Of a DNA stretch of 64,000 bases, positions 11,949 to 23,800 are shown in pieces. The notes under the pieces are model-generated. The model saw only the letters and a list, made by a program, of their open reading frames with translations. It had not been told where the DNA came from and searched no databases. The stretch is from Chiua virens (Eukaryota; Basidiomycota; Agaricomycetes; Boletales; Boletaceae), in NCBI GenBank assembly GCA_019787685.1, contig JAHNUO010000014.1, positions 868,001 to 932,000 of the forward strand, written 5' to 3'. A program made the translations under genes and the position numbers. Each line of letters opens with the position of its first letter. Within the stretch, counting starts at the first letter, position 1.

Positions 11949-12234
11949 GATTTTACAGTTTCTCGTCGCATCGTCAATAAAAGATACGTAGTACCGGTAT
12001 CCTTCCAGGGATGCAGTTCTCGCAGGTCCCCAGACATCGGTATCATACTATGGGTAAGTTCACCCGGTTTTCGGTCACGGTGTGTACTCATTTTAGGTAC
12101 AGGCTTTGTAAGCTGAATAATTCACGACGATGTATAAGCTGAGTCTTTGTGATGGGTGACTCATTGGCCGAGCTTGGTTTGCTCGTATTTGTTGTATCGT
12201 CGATTTCCAACAGACTCACCTCCGACTCCCGAGC
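11949..12234 (-). mobile_element. Copia integrase 5' piece, right-arm copy
   Basis: Mirror of 1380-1665, with the same frame change and the FIDD integrase word. 11,949-11,964 is the LINE target-site copy. Nothing of the downstream Copia pol is present on this side. Confidence 0.7.
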
Positions 12235-12669
12235 CAAATTACATAATTTGCCTGACGCGGACGTCCGAGTTGTACAACCAAGATGGCAAGGGGATTGATC
12301 GGAGGAAATCGAGGAATATGACATGAATGCGGCCCACCAGCCTGAGGATCTCTCACTTGGTCCAGTTGAACCTTCCCTGGACCCTCCTCCTGGACTCTTT
12401 CTCACTGAATTGGGATCCTCCAGGTGCACGAGCGCTCTCGATATTATGTTGATCGACTCTTGATCTTAGACTGAATCTGATTCAGAGTCATTGAGTGAAC
12501 TTCATTCATCAATCGTAAATTAGAAATCAAGTCATCGGGATTCTGAATCAGAGTACCAGCAGATATGCATTATGCATAGTGACAAGTGGTACGCTCATGA
12601 ACGGCACAAGATTCAGAACAACGGTAAAACTCGAACAATGTAAGACGAAGACGGCAACTGGAATCCATC

Positions 12670-14542
12670 TCACTTCTTGCCAGTGGTCTTGGTATGAGAG
12701 CGTGTAGCACGCTTCCGGACTAGGGGTTCAGAACCAGCCGGGGGCATCGATGATTCAGGAAGCTGAGCAGGAATGACACGACGAGCAGAGGAAACTCGGC
12801 GACCTGACGTCGGCACTTGGACACGATCGGTGGTAGTCGTAGAGCCTATCGTACTATTGATACTCATCTGTCCAACATCAACCTGCAACTTTGATACAGA
12901 CGACATAGAGGCTGCGGATAAATGATTGTGAATGGATGCCATCGATGTTGTGAGAGTTGGCGGCGGAGGTAGCAAAGGATGAACAGGAGAGTGCGAGGGG
13001 GAAGAATGAACGGGAGAGTGAGTTGGTGAGGGCTGAGGAGAGTGAGTCGGCGAGCCATGATGAAAGGAAAGTGAAGGTTGTCCATGAGCTGAGATAGTGT
13101 TGGTGGTGGGCTGTGTAATACTTGACGCGCTGGTCGGCACTTGCACAGCTAGTTCAGCCTGAGCATTGTCCAAGTCGTCGAGGAAGTCGTCTTCCCAGGT
13201 ACGGCTGGGGGCGGACAGTACCGTCGGCTCAGTAGACAAATTGCTATCTTTCTTACTACCAAAGATCCCTGTATTAAAGAAGTTGATGGTTTTGATGGCC
13301 CAGTCGGAACGTTTAAGGAGACGTTCAAGGTAGAAATCATAATCTGCTTCATAGGAAATCTTGGTTTCGCTACCCACAGCTTGGAGTTTGGGGTCTGGTG
13401 TAAGCAAGTAACGAGCCTCAAGTAGGAACTTGGTTAGTTTCGTGAGCTCACATATATTTGAATCCACTTACAAATATCGCTGCCGTCGCTATAAGACCTT
13501 CCGTTACACTCTGGAAATTGTGAATTTGTCCCCTCGCCTTTGGTCCTCCACGAGCCTTCTCCTTGGTGAGTGAAGCCTTGCCGAAAAGGAGGAGACGAAT
13601 AATCTGGAAAACAAGCCTCGACATCAAGCCTTGCACAGTCAAATATAGAGAGAGAGACTAGCTTACATTGACGAGGACCGGATTCCTGAGAAACCCGTCA
13701 GGTGTCATCTGATTTGGATCTGCAAATAAAAAGGGAGAGAGGCGATGGTATGTGCCGTCTTCCATCGACAATCGCTTCATCTCAGGATCGTCTCCCTTAC
13801 GAGCAAGAGAAGTGAAAATAGTTGCATCCGAGATCTTCAGTGGAGCGAAGACAAGAGTTGACGCTTCCTTGATGGCCCGGAGTATATTGGATCTCTCCTG
13901 GTTCAGGGCGCCGGAGAACTATCAAAAGTTCAACATTGTTAATACGGAGAGAATGGTTTAAATAATTACCACGTACCACAGAACCTAAAGCCTTGTATGT
14001 AATCATCTCTTTGTGCAGAGCCCAAGTTGGGCGTAATCATGAATAGTTCAGCGATGACTGCGTCACGTTTGGCATCAGGTGAAGCCCGGCGACCTGCACT
14101 GAAGAGGTCAACATCGGAGTTGCTCGTGATGGGGAAAAGGCCCTCGATGACCCAGAGACGGTATAGCAAGGCAAACTTCTTTGCGACTCGGCCGGTAGTC
14201 TCGTTGAGCGAGTCCGACTTGTTCAATATAGCCTTGCACTTATTCGGTGGTAAGGCTGCCTTGAGAGCTTGGATCGCAGTCAAGGTCCTCTGACACAATG
14301 CAAGCGCCTGTGTCGATTCCGAATATGAGAGAGAGCGAATGAAAATATTAATGGTGCAAACCTACCTTTCGCAATTCAGCCATCTCTGCACCAGGTCCTG
14401 GTACCCGCAAAGCACTCATAACTTGCTCTAAGTCGCTATCTTCCTCGTCTTCCTGAATCTCCCGAGCAGAACCATTGGAATCCAAGTCGGATCCATCCAG
14501 GTTAAAACCTTCCTCTTGATGCTGTGGGGTAGAGTGACGCAT
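12670..14542 (-). CDS. DUF6698-family gene, five exons
   Basis: Exons on the minus strand: 14,542-14,366, 14,307-13,977, 13,918-13,667, 13,603-13,472 and 13,428-12,670. The start is the ATG at 14,542. In order: an acidic N-terminus (IQEDEEDSDLEQVM), ALKAALPPNKCKAIL, GRVAKKFALLYRLWVIEGLF, SPDAKRDAVIAELF, SGALNQERSNILRAIKEA, the IIRLLLFGKASL exon and a Ser/Pro-rich basic tail. This is the DUF6698 order, known only as an expanded Agaricomycete family often found among transposons. The exon 2 to exon 3 join is one base out of frame with the only GT..AG pair I found, so it may be a young pseudogene, or I have misplaced that splice. The last two exons lie in the inverted repeat. Confidence 0.72.
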
Positions 14543-15219
14543 GAATCACAACAATGAGAATGGCTGAGAGCCTGAGACACGTTCAAAGTGATGAGAGTAA
14601 GAGGCAGTTAGCTGTGAGAAGCTACCGACGAATCAACAGCTCACCGACTCATATAATAATGTCCTCAGTTGTGGCGATGTCAGGGTCTAGACGGTAATTT
14701 GAATCGGATCATGTTCGTTAGCAGATAAACGACTTGAAGAATTACGGATCAGGACGTACTTGAGAATAACGAGACACGTGTCAGCGTCGTGTCCTTTTGA
14801 TCATCAGCTTTTTTAGACTGGATTCAGGCATCATACAGCAATTGATACGTACATTGACACCAGCATCAATGCCGTCGCATCGTTCTCTCACTCTGAGTAA
14901 GGCGGTCTGAATAATACGGGAGCTGTCGGTCCAGGTGGGCATGTCGGTTGGCATTAGCATGTGTAAAAGAGAATGATGATATTTGTCATGTGGCCTGAGG
15001 AGGACTGCCAGGACGAGACAAAATTGGATGGATGAAAGACAATGAGAGCCATTGACGCCACCTAGTGATTCAGCTATCATCAACACATGGAATATTACTA
15101 TGCTAAAATATCATCCTTCAAAGGCTTGGCTCAATTCTAACAGTACGTCCATCGACATCCAACAATAATAACATGCTCTCAGGCTGGTCCGGGAATCAAC
15201 TTGATACTATTTCGTCCGA

Positions 15220-16130
15220 GTCTAGGCCCATAGCTGTGTGCCATCCGCTCTGAACCAGAAATCAGCGTACGAACGAGTACCTTTGAATTCAACACGTTTA
15301 GTCCTAAGACTTACACAGAAATTAGGTTTCGTTTTGTGAATTAAAGTTTGCCGTATCATTGAGACGGAGGAACATGTCATCATCAAGATAACTGAAAACA
15401 ATGTAGTCGTCCCTGTTTTGAGTGTCGGGAGCCAGGACAGCCCCACGAATGATAGAGGCTGTGGGAATGAAGATAGCAGATGATGTGGGGGCAGCCTTGA
15501 CGCGAATGAGGCCAAGATCGCGGTCTAACTGGCGAGAAACACCAGTCCTCGTTGAGTACGGTTGTACAAGTGCGAAGTCCATCGAAGGTAATCTGTGGTT
15601 TCTCGCCAGTCAACAATTGATCCATAATTCACCTTGAGGTATCGGTGCTCAGTGATCTATTTAGAACGTCAATTTCTTGTGCTATAAAACAATGGGTTGA
15701 AGCGGTAACTTACTTTAAAACCAGGAGGTGTTTTGATGTAGCCGACATTTTGATATCCCCAAGCACGAACCGATGAGTTAAGGAACTCAGTGAACTTTTT
15801 ACGGATTCCAGTAAACGCGCGGTTTGTTGCAGCTCCTCAGAGTTGACAACTCTGTCATGGTCTAAGACTTTTACCTTGTACGGACTCTCAACGTGTCGTC
15901 ATAGTAGGCTGTGCTGTACATGACCGTTGAACGGTGAAGCAGTCAGGTGAGTAGTGTCTTACCAGCTTTTGCACCTCCGTTTTCCATGCTTAAACTCCAG
16001 TTCTTCCTCTCCCCGCAAAGCGGTCCCAAACTCCCGCACCTGATGGTCAGCATCCACGGAAACGGATAGCCAGTGCTGCAGAAGATCAGTTAACTATGCA
16101 TGGACGGCGGTCTCTTTGGCAGCGCAGACG
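15220..16130 (-). pseudogene. C-terminal remnant of a Plavaka-type transposase (DUF6830 region)
   Basis: Reading the minus strand: LQHWLSVSVDADHQVREFG, VLDHDRVVNSEELQQTAR, KFTEFLNSSVRAWGYQNVGY, PPGFKEIDVLN, then FALVQPYSTRTGVSRQLDR, DLGLIRVKAAP, IIRGAVLAP and DDYIVFSYLDDDMFLRL. These are the characteristic words of the DUF6830/C-terminal part of Plavaka transposases (CACTA-like DNA elements of Agaricomycetes). Frame changes and a likely intron at 15,640-15,720 interrupt it. The catalytic domain is absent. It lies upstream of, and on the same strand as, the DUF6698 gene. Terminal repeats were not found. Confidence 0.65.
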
Positions 16131-16169
16131 AGGAGAACGAGAGAGGTTTGTCTCACTATTTCCACCTCG

Positions 16170-16520
16170 AATATGATAATATGGCTGACATTCACATTTT
16201 AGCACACTGGTAGCAGCTCCCCCGCCGCTACGTTTGGCCCAACGGGCTTTTCCCACATCCGCCCCAAGAGAAACAGCTCCAACATGTGCAATCACACCCT
16301 CCAGCGCAGCTACCTCTACCTGGCCACCACGAGCAACTGCCAGCAGAGCTGCCACGGCCCCAGCCTGGTCTGAGGCCTCGAGAGCAACAACGCCACGGTG
16401 AACCTCCACATCCCGCCTGCGGGAGACAGGTGGAGCCGCTGGGTAAGTATGTCAATATTAAGGAAGCAGCGGGCTCGGAGGAATTTGGGAGGGGTGGCAC
16501 GGGGGCAGGCTGATGTATAT
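16170..16520. other. GC-rich stretch with overlapping ORFs, no recognisable gene
   Basis: Composition is much richer in G+C than the flanks, and both strands are open over 80-100 codons, which is expected from composition alone. None of the frames shows a motif I recognise. From 16,520 to 17,670 there are only short frames, including a Glu/Gln-rich minus frame at 17,344-17,093 (NHELNQEQLNQEQREV), and a short palindromic run of aagcttaagctt type near 17,550. Confidence 0.4.
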
Positions 16521-17679
16521 TAGAAGTTTAGGACGTTGCTAAGGGAAAAAAATAGGATCTTTCCAGGAAAACGGCGTCGTCGAGGCTTTTTTTTTGTAAG
16601 TGTGCCGTTTCTGGGCTCATTCCAGGCTGCCACATGCATACTTGTGGCCCAGCAGATTTAGTCTGGCGCAGAAATTGTCTTGGGATAAATGCATGCTTAC
16701 ATACTTCCCACGCCAGTTCATTTAGCGTCGGAATGGGTTTCCTTAGTCTGAGCTAGTGTTGCTGTCGAAGTTGGCGTCGAACTGAACTTTTTTTGGAACT
16801 TTTACGAGTTTGGTTTGAAAGTATGGAGTTCGACTCGGTTTGGTGAGTTGAAGTACATAATTCGGATGTCAGCTTTCGAACCTACAGAAGTCCGCAAGAA
16901 AATCTCAGAGTGCTTAGATATTCGAGCGGATATAGTACGACAAAGCGAAGACGAGTGGTGAGCAACAAGTAGTCGGAAGATCCAAATTGAAAAGCGGCGA
17001 GACAAACGACGAGGGACAAGCAATAGAGGTGGTAGGATTCGTGCGCATGATGGAGAGCAGGGTGTTAGTGGAGTGTACCTCGAGATATGGCGTCATTCCA
17101 GGCATTCGTATATACCTGCACTAGTGTCAGTATATACCCACAGGGTGTCTTGCAGACTTGCCAACTCTTTAGCCTCTTTTTCATACAGAAGGGGTGTTAG
17201 CAACAGATATGCGCGTGTCTTTGCACCTACTTCACGCTGTTCCTGGTTCAGTTGTTCCTGGTTCAGCTCATGGTTCCAGTACATACAAAACTCATCACAC
17301 GTTCCATTTTCATTGATCTGTGCCAGCCAACGCAGCCCACACAAGTTACTAGATCTCCAATCGATAAGTAATTGGCCACCCCGAGATGATAATCTACTAT
17401 CCAGTTTTAGTTTTCATAGGTCGCATTCACCGGTTTAAAGCCCCAGGCCTTTGCGTTCACTGTGACGATTTAGTACTCCCTGTAGCTCCCTCATTATTGC
17501 CCTCGTTCTTGTCTTTCTCAGCAGAGACAGGTAGAGCAGGGAGGGGAGGGAGCTTGAGCTTAAGCTTAAGCTTGATAGCAGAGTTGTCGGCGAGATTAGA
17601 ACTATTATGCGCTAGGCTACAGTGTGTTCGATGAAGCGCTATAAGTTACGCAGATCTACGGCAATAGGGAATGCGTGTT

Positions 17680-19060
17680 GATGGATGCCACATGTACCTG
17701 CACCTTCCAAGAAATCGCAATCTACAAACATCGTACGGGGAGGAAGGCGAACAGACCTGCTCGCTGGATGGGTCGCCACCCACGAAGCCGATCGACATAT
17801 CCCGTTTCATGACCGATCCGTCTCAGCTCCCAAGACGTCATCTGGCAACAGGCCATCTTCCAAAAACAAAAAAGAAGTTTCAACAGCAATTGAAAAGCAC
17901 CACTTGAGACTGATCCTGAGCATTCTGCGACGTTTATTGAGGATCCCTCAAAATATGTAACCTCCGTGATCAACTGTTTGGGCGCGTGGGTTCTCTAATC
18001 CCTTTTTTTCCGCATATTTTTAGGGTTCAAAATTTTACTCAGGCTCAAAAGCAAGTATCGTGAGCAGCGTGCATGATTCAAAAGCACCAGAAATGGTGTT
18101 GTACCTCAGACCGTGACTGACGACTCGGAGGAGATAGCATGGAATCTTATGGGTACATCATCCCTTCTAGAAGACGTTGTTCGACCTTGACGCCATTTAG
18201 AATGGCATCCCCTCCTTCGACAGCGACCTCGTTTCACCCAAACCAAGGGCCAATCGTGCAGAAAGTCTGCTCAAAGTTTTCCAGTGGAAGGTATTGAGGG
18301 CAGTGAGATGGACTGTGATGAGCGGGCTACTACAGAGGATGTTTCTCCTCGCCAGGTATTTTCAAGCCATGTTCTTTATTATGCCGGTACTAATCCACTC
18401 TCTTCATCAGATGTCAAGTGTGCATCAAGCTCAAGTCCGCCCTTCTCGAGACTTCGCTTCGTTTCCCTCCAACCAAAGGGCAAGACTCCGTCACGCGACA
18501 GTCGCTCCTCGTTCACAGCTCGGAAGCAAACTCCATACTATGATTGTCCCATCAGTAGTGCTGACTCAACGACAAGCAGCGCCAGTCGAGCCAAAAAGCC
18601 GTCTTCACTTTCGTTGATGACCTCAAACCCGTTTTCAGCCAGGCTACATGAATGGGACAGGGCTAGCGAGAAACTTGCGGAGCAGAGTACCAGCACTATT
18701 TCAAGCAAGACGTTACGTTATACGTATCATCTACACCAGCAGGAGCTCCAAGGCCAGCGAGAGCTTGCTCTCAGGAAAGCCGAAGCTGAATTCGCTGAAT
18801 CCGAGTTCGAACACCAGGAAAAAACTCAAGCAGCTTGATGTCCAGCTAAACCAGGAGGAATCCCACAAGATTGAACGGCAGATTGAATTACTACGCTTGC
18901 AAATGGAATTTCGAGACCAGCTGCATTGCAGCGCCGCCGCCCCCCCCTGCCGGTGGTTCCTCAGCTGCGGGTTCCTCATTCCCTCCTGGTCCCCCATCTG
19001 TCATTGGGCCCTCGTTTACTGCCAATCCTTCGTCTGCTGCTCCCCCCCCTTGGGCCGACT
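17680..19060 (+). pseudogene. SANT/Myb-like transposon-associated protein, degenerate
   Basis: Pieces in successive frames fit one known Agaricomycete protein type. DPEHSATFIEDPSKYVTSV is near 17,910. NGIPSFDSDLVSPKPRANR is near 18,210, matching the conserved G-[IL]-PSFDSDLVS word. A Ser-rich region follows at 18,300-18,640. A coiled-coil C-terminus spans 18,640-18,930 (HEWDRASEKLAEQS, then LDVQLNQEESHKIERQIE). Relatives carry an N-terminal SANT/Myb-like DNA-binding domain and a Leu/Glu-rich tail. Stops and frameshifts separate the pieces, so the gene is dead. The family identity is inferred from two conserved words plus the coiled coil. Confidence 0.5.
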
Positions 19061-19459
19061 AGGAGTTGTGCCGCCACCTCACAATCCATATGTTTGTTGT
19101 ATTGCGCTCTCTCATCCTGTCTTGTACGCTGCGGCCCTTCTGTGTACTTTTTTTGTTACAATACAGATTTCGTTGTATCTCTGATTTCGTACTCCGGATG
19201 TCCTTCACCGTTTACCACGAACTCATCTCTTCCAGGTGTTGGGAACAACTCTGGCATCAACTACACACGGAAGCGCTGCCCAGGCAGAGCTACCGCTGGA
19301 AGTCCATCGGTCGCTGTTAAACTAGGTATATTTCTCTCTGCTTACCTGGCAATTAAACAAGAATTATCCTTTCCGGTCAAAAAACGCATCGCCATAAATC
19401 ACCCTAGGAAATCCGAGGAACCGGATCCCAAAAAACACGGCTGTCAGTGAATTGGGGAA

Positions 19460-20180
19460 ATAGTGTGGTTCTTGCCTATACTCGATGGGTCTCCCCTTCA
19501 GGGCTCATTGAGCTCAGAAGATCCCTCGATGGTGGACACCGCCCCAAGCTCATATCGGGAATTGACTGTCGTACTCGATACATTGCCATTCTGGCCACGA
19601 TACTACGGTAATGCAACCTTTGTGCTTCATGAAGGCACTACTCCGGCGGGATCACCTTCAAATCTCCTCCCGGATGGCTCCCATATTCCAGATTTATATC
19701 TCAAACAATATTATCTCGAGGACCCCATCTTGCATTCCTCAGCAGTTCGTAACCAATTCAATCGGGCATACACGATGGTTTCCTATGAGTAGTTGAGAGG
19801 TGCAGTTAGTACAGCCATCCAAACGTTTGTATCAATCAATTACACCGCGCTTGCACTTGCCAAAATCTGGACGAACACAACAAAGCCGCCCAATAGACAG
19901 AAAATGTGGGGATTGTACCAGAAAATGGTCAAAGAACGTGGTATGGAAAGAAACTGTTGCGATTGGGATATCCGCGGTTTGTTCCTATTTCATTCCGTTG
20001 TGTTCTTTGGAACGAGCATCTCCTCTAGCTGTGCTGTAGCAAAAGATCGATACATGATCGGCTGGTTGAACGAGTCTACGGCGGCGAGCAGGTATGATTG
20101 TGTTCGTTCTTGTCGAGGCTATGCATTGACGATGCCGAAGGCTGAAGCATTTCGAAGTTCACACTCCGTGTGCAAGTGAA
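19460..20180 (+). pseudogene. unrecognised coding-like debris
   Basis: Two adjacent frames look coding in amino-acid composition: 19,463-19,792 (ELTVVLDTLPFWPRYYGNA) and 19,793-20,179 (ALALAKIWTNTTKPPNRQK, GLYQKMVKERG). A stop and frame change separate them. I recognise no family. The content resembles the ectodomain or enzyme part of a larger protein rather than a transposon protein. The weaker stretch 20,455-20,691 may belong to the same remnant. Confidence 0.35.
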
Positions 20181-20699
20181 CATAAACTCACGAATTGAGC
20201 AGCACAAACCTGGCAAATTGCTGGCTTCGGAGTTCGAGGCGAGTCGTCGCTTGGACTTGGATGGACGGATGGTTACCAGCCACGTATTGCTTCTTATGTG
20301 ACGACGACTGGTGAATACTGTGAGATTGTGAGTGTACCGTGAAAAATTTGTCCTGCAATCTATTCAACGTTCCCTCTGTCTGGACGTAGCTCGAATGTTT
20401 GAAGATGCATTCAAACTGGATTCAAACAGAGGAAGAGTTTAAGACGACGGCGAGATGCAGACGAAGGACGGTTACGTAGTCAACTACTATTGCTGCGAGG
20501 GACTGCACGACGAGAGGCAAAAAAGAGACTGTATGGTGTCATCACGTCCAGCGGTAGAATTCGTTGGCGGAACCTTGTCTCAACAGACTGTCGACCATAG
20601 GAGGATGAATAGACACGCCATATTGTGTCAACATGACGGGGTAAATGGGTCAGAAAAGGTTACCCAGGTAATTCATGAGCTTATCGCATGAAAATGGGC

Positions 20700-23600
20700 G
20701 TGGGTACTGGCAGAATTTACTATAACAACTGTCCCCACCAAATGTGATGGGGGCCGCTTTAGGTTGCACGTATGTGGTTCCGTTGCGTTCCCATCGCCCA
20801 TGGGGATGCGTGTACAAGACGACGACGTTTTAACAGGACGTACCTTAGTAGTGGTCCGGCCAATCCATCCGGCGGAACAAAGAGGGTCGGGGTGGAACAA
20901 AGGATTCTACGGCACTCTTTAAGGGGAGATAATGCTTCGATATGATGGAGACGCACCAACTTGAAGGGCCTGGGGGAAATGAAAACATGTAGCGCAGGGG
21001 CGTGGTCCGAACCGTCTTGCTGAACAAAAAGGGTCGCCAAGCGCAATCAGAACGAGGATGAGCCAAGGCGCATGCATGAGAGGGGGCTTGGGCGCCTAAA
21101 TAATATTCGAGATTGAGAAGCTGAGCAGTGAAGGAGCAAAGCGGTGAGCATGCGAAAAAAAAAACAACACATAGTGCTGCCAATGCATCTGGTGCCTCTG
21201 CTCTCACGAGCAAGAGTGCATGTCGATGTACATCACGATGACCCTGCCCTTTTGGGCTAGGAAGCCTTCGATGACGCCTTGCAGCACGGTGTTGACAAGC
21301 AGGAAAACAGAGGTGAGGTGATCTTACTCGCACAGCGGGCTTCGAAACCTGTTCCCACGGCTTGATTTGTCTGTATTTGTCTGTGGTCGTGTCTTGTGAA
21401 GAAGATCAATTGATTCCTAACTTGTACAGCTACCTTCAGCCTTGGGAAGCCGAGTTCCTGGATTCCGCACGCGTGTGGTCGGAATAATTGATGAAGCGAA
21501 AGGAAGAAAACGCACAAAACCACTGGCTGACACTAGAGGATCTTCAGGATAGCTGGGACAGAGATATTCCTTAAGGGATCAATACGTTATTCAAAAAGGT
21601 CGTGATATGTAAGTTCTGGATAATAGTTACGCTGCATCGTAGTGACGATTTTTCTCAAGGTTGGCTTATGATCGCGGTCGGCATGTCCGCACTGATTGGA
21701 AGTAGTATCAGTTATTGAAATAGTGCGCGCCCTCGTTCATCTAAGGTGGCTTTGGACAGTAATCCCATCTGGCGGACTTCCCAGCGACACGATGGAAAGC
21801 TATGGCAGCTGAACAATTACCGGGGTAGATGTCATCGCTACCCTTGGTGGTGTCGAAGGAATTCTCGAGTACACGCTATTCAAGGGGACTTCAAGTTATT
21901 TCCCCGCCTTGGAGGGTCTTTTCTGGGAGAATGCATCTAGCTTCGAAGAATATATGCGATACAAGAGGCTAACGGATGTCGGGTAGTCCGGTCTAAGCCA
22001 AATTCCCAATCATCGATTCACTCCATGGTGGAGCCCGACAATCAACCGCGCCGACGTTTATGTCGATTTCCTAACCTTATGCCATCTTAACGCGGCATGA
22101 TGGGTCATCCCGTCACCTTTTTTTTTCAAGGGGGGGGCATTTCTCGGTCTTTTTTATCTTTTCAAGGGAAGCGGTACTTTGCACAGCCACTCAAGGGTCA
22201 TCCATGCTTGGGCCATTTCAACTGCATTTGTCACTCTGGAAGGTCTACGTAGCACATATTCCAACTTCAGTTCAAACCCCAACATAAACGTACATACTCT
22301 TGGCTATCTACAGAGGCCTAACCGAACAGCATATACATATATTGATTAGAAAACAAAAGAAGGGGTCGTGAAAGATTGACTTGAAAAGAAGAATGAGAAA
22401 ACCTAAGAACACACCACAAATTATAACTTGAACACTGTGACTCTTGACTTGGGCTCAAATACGGGATGGCTTTCAAGATGAGAGACATTACAACAAGATA
22501 CCAACTACATTATTATAAGAACCAGGGTTAAGTGCCACCGGAACTTAAATGCAAGGGATTGAAAGGGATTCCCCAAGCTTTTTCATCCAAAGCTTTGATC
22601 AGCATATGCAGTGATGATTCTGTCGTATGACATCACTCCCACTGCAGTAAGGCGGCGTCCTCATACAAAGACATCCTTTATTGATGCCCTCTTGCTCTTC
22701 TTCACCCAACCATACTGCCTGAAAAGAATTCATTTGTCTTTGGATGTGCTCATTAATGAATACTGTAAAGCTTGTTTGACATGTACTGGGAGATTTTTTG
22801 CATAAAGTTAGTACAGACATTTTCATTTCATTTTACGGTAATCTTCCTGAGCTCGACAATGTACTGAATGTTGCTGAAGTTCAGGACTCTTGGTCATCCA
22901 ATGAGCTCATTATGTGCTGGATTTGATACAACATCACCAGTTCTGTGATAGAGCTTTTGGATACACTAATATGTATGCTTTAAGAATCTGACAATATCGA
23001 GGATTTCCTGCATAGTAAGAATGCCCTGATTATGAAGTCATACGCTGAGCAGTTAGCTTGAGGTCTCGAGAGATATGTTGATTTCCCATCGGAAAGCAAG
23101 TTAACATGTACCTATTTACTACAAGCGGAGCGTATCCTTCGGACGTACGGAAATGCACGGATGAGAATGTAATGTAGTGGCGTAGTCAGCAGTCATAATA
23201 GTCTATAGTAGTAAATTTTTGTAGACTATGTTTGCTGTTGAACGATCTTCATTTGAGTCCAAAAAAAAGAGCTAATGTATCTTCTCTCACTCACACGCGT
23301 GAAAGCGCTGTGTATAATTGACCGTGAGTGAAAGGATCCACGCGAAGGTCGAGCACGGAACGGTCGAGAGTAAGACCTTGACATCCGTTGAAAGTGGTGG
23401 CATAAGCAAGGCGAAGAGGAAAGCGCTTGCAAGTAATTGTCCAGTTGGAACGGGGAGGATTGAAATTGAAGGATATACGTGGGATCCAATGAGTTTCGTT
23501 TCCGGGACCAGGAAAAATTGTACTTCAGCGAAATGTCGGTGAATTGCTGTTGTCTGAACGGGCGTTGTGAACTAAACCAAGGCTTCTCGACTGAGAGGTT

Positions 23601-23800
23601 CCGTTAGATAGTGCAAATGAACACGGCAAGGTAGTCGGGAGTGTGCTCGGGGGCATCGTTTGGGACTTGGTCAGCCTCCTTAAACGCGTCGGAGCTGTGC
23701 AGGTGATCTGAATTTCTGGACGAGTGACGTGCGTATATTTTTTAGATAATTGAGAGAGGGTTTTTTTTTTTTACAAAAAAAGGAACACATGTTGTCGTCC
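20700..23800. other. no recognisable gene
   Basis: Only short frames on both strands. One plus-strand stretch, 21,800-21,985, reads [19 protein letters not shown] and [17 protein letters not shown], which looks like the last exon of a lost gene I cannot name. 22,110-22,160 has homopolymer runs (t, then g). 22,250-23,250 is AT-rich and featureless to me. 23,318-23,542 is an open frame without a recognisable motif. Confidence 0.5.

Larger units (their letters stand above)
9452..13613. repeat. right arm of the 4.16-kb inverted repeat
   Basis: Reverse complement of 1-4162. Reading outward from the junction it holds a LINE cut within its C-terminal region, the solo LTR, the LINE TSD (11,949-11,964), the Copia piece and the 3' half of the DUF6698 gene. 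It joins unique DNA at or beyond 13,613, where the DUF6698 gene continues upstream on its own strand. The LINE A-tail, the second TSD copy and the Copia 3' portion are absent here, so this arm looks like the derived copy. Confidence 0.95.

Noticed and set aside
20673..21523. Minus frames of 88-162 codons
   Set aside because: Arg/Pro/Ser-rich, no conserved words and no consistent splice sites; could not be separated from chance.
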